Origin: UBA6448 sp051893155
Lineage (GTDB): Bacteria > Bacillota_I > Bacilli_A > RF39 > UBA660
DNA length: 17,405 bases
Direction of reading: 5' to 3'
Assembly: GCA_051893155.1 (NCBI GenBank)
Contig: JBJFGY010000008.1
Coordinates: 1-17,405, forward strand
The notes under the pieces are model-generated. The model saw only the letters and a list, made by a program, of their open reading frames with translations. It did not search any database and was not told the origin of the DNA. Position numbers and translations under genes: made by a program. Each line of letters starts with the position of its first letter. The stretch's first letter is position 1. Shown piece by piece: positions 15,014 to 17,405 of the stretch.

Positions 15014-15412
15014 ATGGAATTAAAAAGAAGTGTATTAAGAGAAAAAATAATGATTATTTTATATCAAATAGATATTGCTATAAGTCAAAAAATAAATTAT
15101 GATGTAGATAAAATTATTAAAGATAATGTTGAAATAGATAATGAATTTGTTAAACAAATTGTTTATGGAGTTATAACTTATAAAGACGAAATAGATAAAA
15201 AAGCTAATAATTATATGTTAGATTGGACTATTGATCGAATTGATAAAACAGGTGCTGCTATTCTTAGAATGGCAATTTATGAAATTTTATATACAGATAC
15301 ACCAGAAGTTGTCGTTATAAATGAGGCTATAGAATTATCTAAAAAATATAGTGATGAAAATGTAAGAAAAATAATAAATGCCGTATTAGATAAAATTGTT
15401 AAAGAAGGCTAA
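15014..15412 (+). CDS. nusB: Transcription antitermination factor NusB
   Basis: NusB binds boxA of rRNA leader RNA together with ribosomal protein S10 and keeps RNA polymerase from terminating in rRNA operons. The 132 residues are all-helical and carry the family pattern: RSVLREKIMIILYQIDI at the start, FVKQIVYGVITYKDEID in the middle, and then LDWTIDRIDKTGAAILRMAIYEILY and EVVVINEAIELSKKYS. Length is typical. The AAGGAG ribosome site is 5 nt upstream. It abuts xseA, whose ATG comes 1 nt after its stop. Confidence 0.96.
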   Translation: MELKRSVLREKIMIILYQIDIAISQKINYDVDKIIKDNVEIDNEFVKQIVYGVITYKDEIDKKANNYMLDWTIDRIDKTGAAILRMAIYEILYTDTPEVVVINEAIELSKKYSDENVRKIINAVLDKIVKEG

Positions 15413-15413
15413 C

Positions 15414-16679
15414 ATGGATCATAAATATTTAGAAATATCACAAATAAATAATTATATAAAAAATATATTGGATAATGATTATTTTTTAAATAAAGTTTAT
15501 GTTAAAGGTGAAATATCAAATTTTAAAAGACATTCAAGAGGTCATTTATATTTTACTTTAAAAGATGATAACTCAAGAATAAATGCTGTTATGTTTTATA
15601 GTAGTGCTTCTAGTTTAAATTTTGATCCAGTAGATGGTAATCAGGTTTTAGTAGAAGGCAGAATTAGTGCTTATCCTTCTTCAGGAAGTTATCAAATATA
15701 TGTTGATAAAATGGAACTTGATGGAATAGGAAGACTATTTATTGAATATGAAAAGTTAAAAAAACGTTTAGCTGCTGAAGGTTTATTTAATAATGAACAT
15801 AAAGTTAAGATACCTAGATATCCTCAGAAAATTGGGGTTATTACAGCAGATACTGGCGCAGCAGTTAAAGATATAGTTTCTACAATTAAAAGACGTTTTC
15901 CGATTTGTCAGGTAATACTATTTCCAACTCTTGTGCAAGGTGCTGATGCTAAAGATAATATCGTAAGGCAAATTAAAAGAACTGATGAGTTTGGACTTGA
16001 TACAATTATTGTTGGCCGTGGTGGTGGCTCAATTGAGGATTTATGGGCATTTAATGAAGAAGTTGTTGCAAGAGCAATATATAACTGTAAAACACCTATT
16101 ATAAGTGCTGTAGGTCATGAAATAGATTTTACAATAGCGGATTTTGTCGCAGATCTTCGAGCTCCAACTCCTACTGGGGCAGCTGAAATGGCTGTTCCAA
16201 CAATTCTTGATACGCAAACTCTTATAAATAATTATGTAATAAGATTAAATAAAAATATTAAAAATATGGTAAATCAAAAATTTATAATGCTTGAAAGATT
16301 TAAAAGAAGTTATATTTTAAAAAATCCATTTAGTATGTATGAAATAAAAGAACAAAAACTAGATAATTTAATAGATAGTTTAAAAGTTAATATAAATAAA
16401 ATTATTATAAGTAAGACTCATGAATATGAAAATATAATATCAAGTTATATTATTAAAAATCCTTTACTTTTAATTCAAAATAATGAAAAAAAATTATCAT
16501 TATTAATAAATAGTTTAAACCATTTAAATCCATTAAATATTTTAGATAAAGGTTATAGTATTGTAAAAAATAATAATAAAGTAATTAAAAATGTAAAAGA
16601 TGTAAAAAAAGATGATTTAATTAATATAACCTTAAGTAAAGGTACAATAAATGCAAAAGTTATGGAGGTAAAAAAATGA
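15414..16679 (+). CDS. xseA: Exodeoxyribonuclease VII large subunit
   Basis: With XseB it forms ExoVII, which degrades single-stranded DNA from both ends in repair. I chose ATG 15414 (MDHKYLEISQINNYIKNIL) because it follows the nusB stop, has GAAGG upstream and matches family N-termini; an in-frame TTG 18 bases earlier lies inside nusB. The 421 residues hold an OB-fold (about 1-105, with YVKGEISNFKRHSRGHLYFTL), the catalytic core with GVITADTGAAVKDI, GRGGGSIEDLWAFNEE and VGHEIDFTIADFVADLRAPTPTGAAE, and then a long coiled coil and the C-terminal GYSIV segment. Stop and xseB start overlap (ATGA), as is common for this pair. Confidence 0.97.
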   Translation: MDHKYLEISQINNYIKNILDNDYFLNKVYVKGEISNFKRHSRGHLYFTLKDDNSRINAVMFYSSASSLNFDPVDGNQVLVEGRISAYPSSGSYQIYVDKMELDGIGRLFIEYEKLKKRLAAEGLFNNEHKVKIPRYPQKIGVITADTGAAVKDIVSTIKRRFPICQVILFPTLVQGADAKDNIVRQIKRTDEFGLDTIIVGRGGGSIEDLWAFNEEVVARAIYNCKTPIISAVGHEIDFTIADFVADLRAPTPTGAAEMAVPTILDTQTLINNYVIRLNKNIKNMVNQKFIMLERFKRSYILKNPFSMYEIKEQKLDNLIDSLKVNINKIIISKTHEYENIISSYIIKNPLLLIQNNEKKLSLLINSLNHLNPLNILDKGYSIVKNNNKVIKNVKDVKKDDLINITLSKGTINAKVMEVKK

Positions 16680-16894
16680 AAGAAAAAACTTTTGAAGAAG
16701 CACTTTCATCATTAGAAATAATTGTTAAAGAACTTGAAAGTGGTAATGTAGATTTAGATAATGCAATAAAAAAATATAGTGAAGCAATGGAACTTGCAAA
16801 ATTTTGTTCAGATAAAATAAAAAATGCCACTGATGCGGTTAACAAAGTATTAACTGAAAGTGGTGAACTTAAAGATTTAGAAATTAAAGAATAG
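16676..16894 (+). CDS. xseB: Exodeoxyribonuclease VII small subunit
   Basis: The 72 residues form two helices that wrap the coiled coil of XseA. The family signature TFEEALSSLEIIVKELESGNVDLDNAIKKYSEAMEL is complete. The start overlaps the xseA stop by four bases, with GGAGG 7 nt upstream. In many Bacillota ispA follows. Here the operon ends and an apparently gene-free stretch with the small toxin-antitoxin module begins. Confidence 0.96.
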   Translation: MKEKTFEEALSSLEIIVKELESGNVDLDNAIKKYSEAMELAKFCSDKIKNATDAVNKVLTESGELKDLEIKE

Positions 16895-16947
16895 GATATA
16901 AAAGCCTTTTTTATTGACATAATATTGAACAAGAATAATTGCCTTTT

Positions 16948-16976
16948 TTGACAATATAAATAAATTATGCTATTAT
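16948..16976 (+). promoter_or_regulatory. Strong promoter of the candidate antitoxin RNA
   Basis: Consensus TTGACA (16948-16953), a 17-nt spacer ending in an extended TGC, and TATTAT (16971-16976). This is one of the best promoters in the window, yet no gene follows it on this strand. It drives a short structured RNA. Confidence 0.75.
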
Positions 16977-17013
16977 TAGTATGCAAGAAAGAAAATTTGC
17001 ATAAAATAAAAAA

Positions 17014-17050
17014 AGAGGAACATTTGATTCTACAAGTGAATGTCGCCTCT
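17014..17050 (-). terminator. Terminator of the toxin mRNA
   Basis: Hairpin AGAGG/CCTCT plus ACATT/AATGT. On the minus strand it is followed by seven U (complement of the A-run at 17008-17014). On the plus strand it has no U-run, so there it is just a stem in the antisense RNA. Confidence 0.6.
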
Positions 17051-17058
17051 AAAAACTT

Positions 17059-17076
17059 AGTATCGACACTCAATCA
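17059..17076 (+). repeat. Direct repeat A of the toxin-antitoxin module
   Basis: AGTATCGACACTCAATCA. It matches 17213-17230 (AGTACGACACTCACATCA) except for two single-base indels. It contains the left arm of the antisense-RNA terminator. Confidence 0.7.
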
Positions 17077-17100
17077 GAGATGAAAGAGTGTCATATTTTT
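17065..17100 (+). terminator. Terminator of the antisense RNA
   Basis: A 7-bp stem GACACTC/GAGTGTC with a 14-nt loop, then ATATTTTT. On the other strand the toxin stop codon TGA overlaps the stem edge. Confidence 0.7.
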
Positions 17101-17183
17101 ATTGCTATTACCAATAAGGTAAGGAGTAATAAAATGATAGCAATAAGACGAAGGACTTTTATTATAAAAGTTCTTTTCTTCAT
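17091..17183 (-). CDS. 30-residue hydrophobic membrane peptide, candidate type I toxin
   Basis: A perfect ribosome site (AAAGGAGG, minus strand 17197-17190) lies 6-7 nt before ATG 17183, the strongest in the region. The peptide has a basic start (MKKRTFIIKVLR) and one continuous membrane helix of Leu/Ile/Val/Ala (about 13-28), and ends in KI. Size, charge pattern and isolation resemble type I toxins (Fst, Ldr/TxpA-like) that insert into the membrane and depolarise it. Its own promoter gives a leader of about 56 nt in which CTCC (17214-17211) can pair with GGAG of the ribosome site. The 3' end overlaps the convergent antisense RNA. A plain membrane micro-protein is the alternative. I see no specific family match. 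Confidence 0.7.
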   Translation of the reverse strand: MKKRTFIIKVLRLIAIILLLLTLLVIAIKI

Positions 17184-17212
17184 TGTATCCCTCCTTTCTT
17201 TCACAAGATTGG

Positions 17213-17230
17213 AGTACGACACTCACATCA
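17213..17230 (+). repeat. Direct repeat B, in the toxin leader
   Basis: AGTACGACACTCACATCA, a near copy of 17059-17076. On the minus strand it is in the toxin 5' leader, so the antisense RNA carrying repeat A could bind it. Confidence 0.7.
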
Positions 17231-17245
17231 AATATTCCTGTTTAA

Positions 17246-17274
17246 ATTATATAATAATTAGATTTATAAAACAA
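17246..17274 (-). promoter_or_regulatory. Promoter of the toxin mRNA
   Basis: On the minus strand there is TTGTTT (17274-17269), a 17-nt spacer and a perfect TATAAT (17251-17246). The predicted start is near 17239. Confidence 0.65.
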
Positions 17275-17405
17275 GCAAGCAGAAGAAATTTTTATGTTAA
17301 AAAAATTGTTCATTATTATTTAAAAGATTTAGAAATTATAAAATAGGCTAATAAGCCAGGATAAAATCATAAATTAACAAATTTTAAAGATGGTATGGAA
17401 AAAGT
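17275..17405. other. Right edge without a recognisable gene
   Basis: This AT-rich stretch lies right of the toxin promoter. No frame here has both a ribosome site and a protein-like composition, and I see no strong hairpin. Confidence 0.5.

Larger units (their letters stand above)
16983..17100 (+). ncRNA. Candidate antisense RNA (RNAII-like antitoxin of a type I module)
   Basis: The RNA begins near 16983 and ends in a U-run at 17096-17100, about 118 nt. It folds into a 5' stem (16980-17003, TATGCAA/TTGCATA), a middle stem (17014-17050, AGAGG/CCTCT and ACATT/AATGT) and a terminator stem (17065-17071 with 17086-17092, GACACTC/GAGTGTC). Its 3' part is fully complementary to the 3' end of the convergent toxin mRNA. 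It also carries one of two direct repeats (17059-17076) whose other copy (17213-17230) lies opposite the toxin leader, so it could pair there in trans. This is the layout of RNAII in the Fst/par system. Expression is not shown. Confidence 0.65.

Noticed and set aside
16904..16953. Repeated GCCTTTTTT-TTGACA blocks (16904-16919 and 16941-16953), possibly two tandem promoters
   Set aside because: Only the second has a proper -10 at the right spacing. The first has none, so I count one promoter.
17080..17346. 88-residue plus-strand frame, with an ATG at 17134 behind AAGGAG
   Set aside because: It is the complement of the toxin peptide and its leader, starts inside the antisense-RNA terminator and has no promoter of its own. 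The minus-strand peptide has a better ribosome site and a protein-like composition.
1..17405. CRISPR array, rRNA, prophage or plasmid origin
   Set aside because: I saw no regularly spaced repeats, rRNA-like sequence, phage structural genes or iteron clusters.

Overview
The window is AT-rich bacterial chromosome of the low-GC Bacillota type (Bacilli or Mollicutes-like; I would guess an uncultured gut lineage, but the sequence does not name it). TGA works as a stop codon: several genes end in TGA within ATGA overlaps and every tryptophan I checked is TGG, so the Mycoplasma code does not apply. The core genes (priA, rimM, trmD, nusB, xseA, xseB, mscL, a SpoU methyltransferase) are bacterial housekeeping genes.

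Left part (1-3320): the end of a DUF2207-type membrane protein, a SipW-type signal peptidase overlapping priA, a terminator shared by priA and a convergent tRNA-Gln(CUG), and divergent promoters for the tRNA and the next gene.

Accessory part (3319-7912): a 604-residue exported surface protein has a SipW-type signal peptide. Its C-terminal 150 bases are about 59% GC in a gene that is otherwise very AT-rich. That patch has a run of NNC codons and a 13-base all-G/C tract, which looks like the variable region and IMH of a diversity-generating retroelement (DGR) target. No reverse transcriptase or template repeat lies in the window. Next is an IS256-family element (5196-7799) with 12-bp terminal inverted repeats. 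It carries an intact transposase, an upstream transposase-like ORF that has lost catalytic residues, and a long non-coding left arm.

Core part (7913-16894): a 679-residue protein is an internal tandem duplication, (HTH + metallophosphoesterase) x2, in which the first phosphoesterase is catalytically dead and the second looks intact. Then follow a Lys-rich membrane protein overlapping mscL; a run of YgjP-like metalloprotease, SpoU methyltransferase, an unknown membrane protein, rimM and trmD; two small unknown genes; and nusB-xseA-xseB. These cover translation, RNA modification and DNA repair.

Right edge (16895-17405): this apparently gene-free stretch contains what I read as a complete type I toxin-antitoxin module of the Fst/par layout. 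A 30-residue membrane peptide with a perfect Shine-Dalgarno is on the minus strand. A structured RNA of about 118 nt is transcribed convergently from a strong promoter. The 3' ends overlap, and two 18-nt imperfect direct repeats lie where the antisense RNA could pair with the toxin leader. This and the DGR-like patch are the most interesting items.
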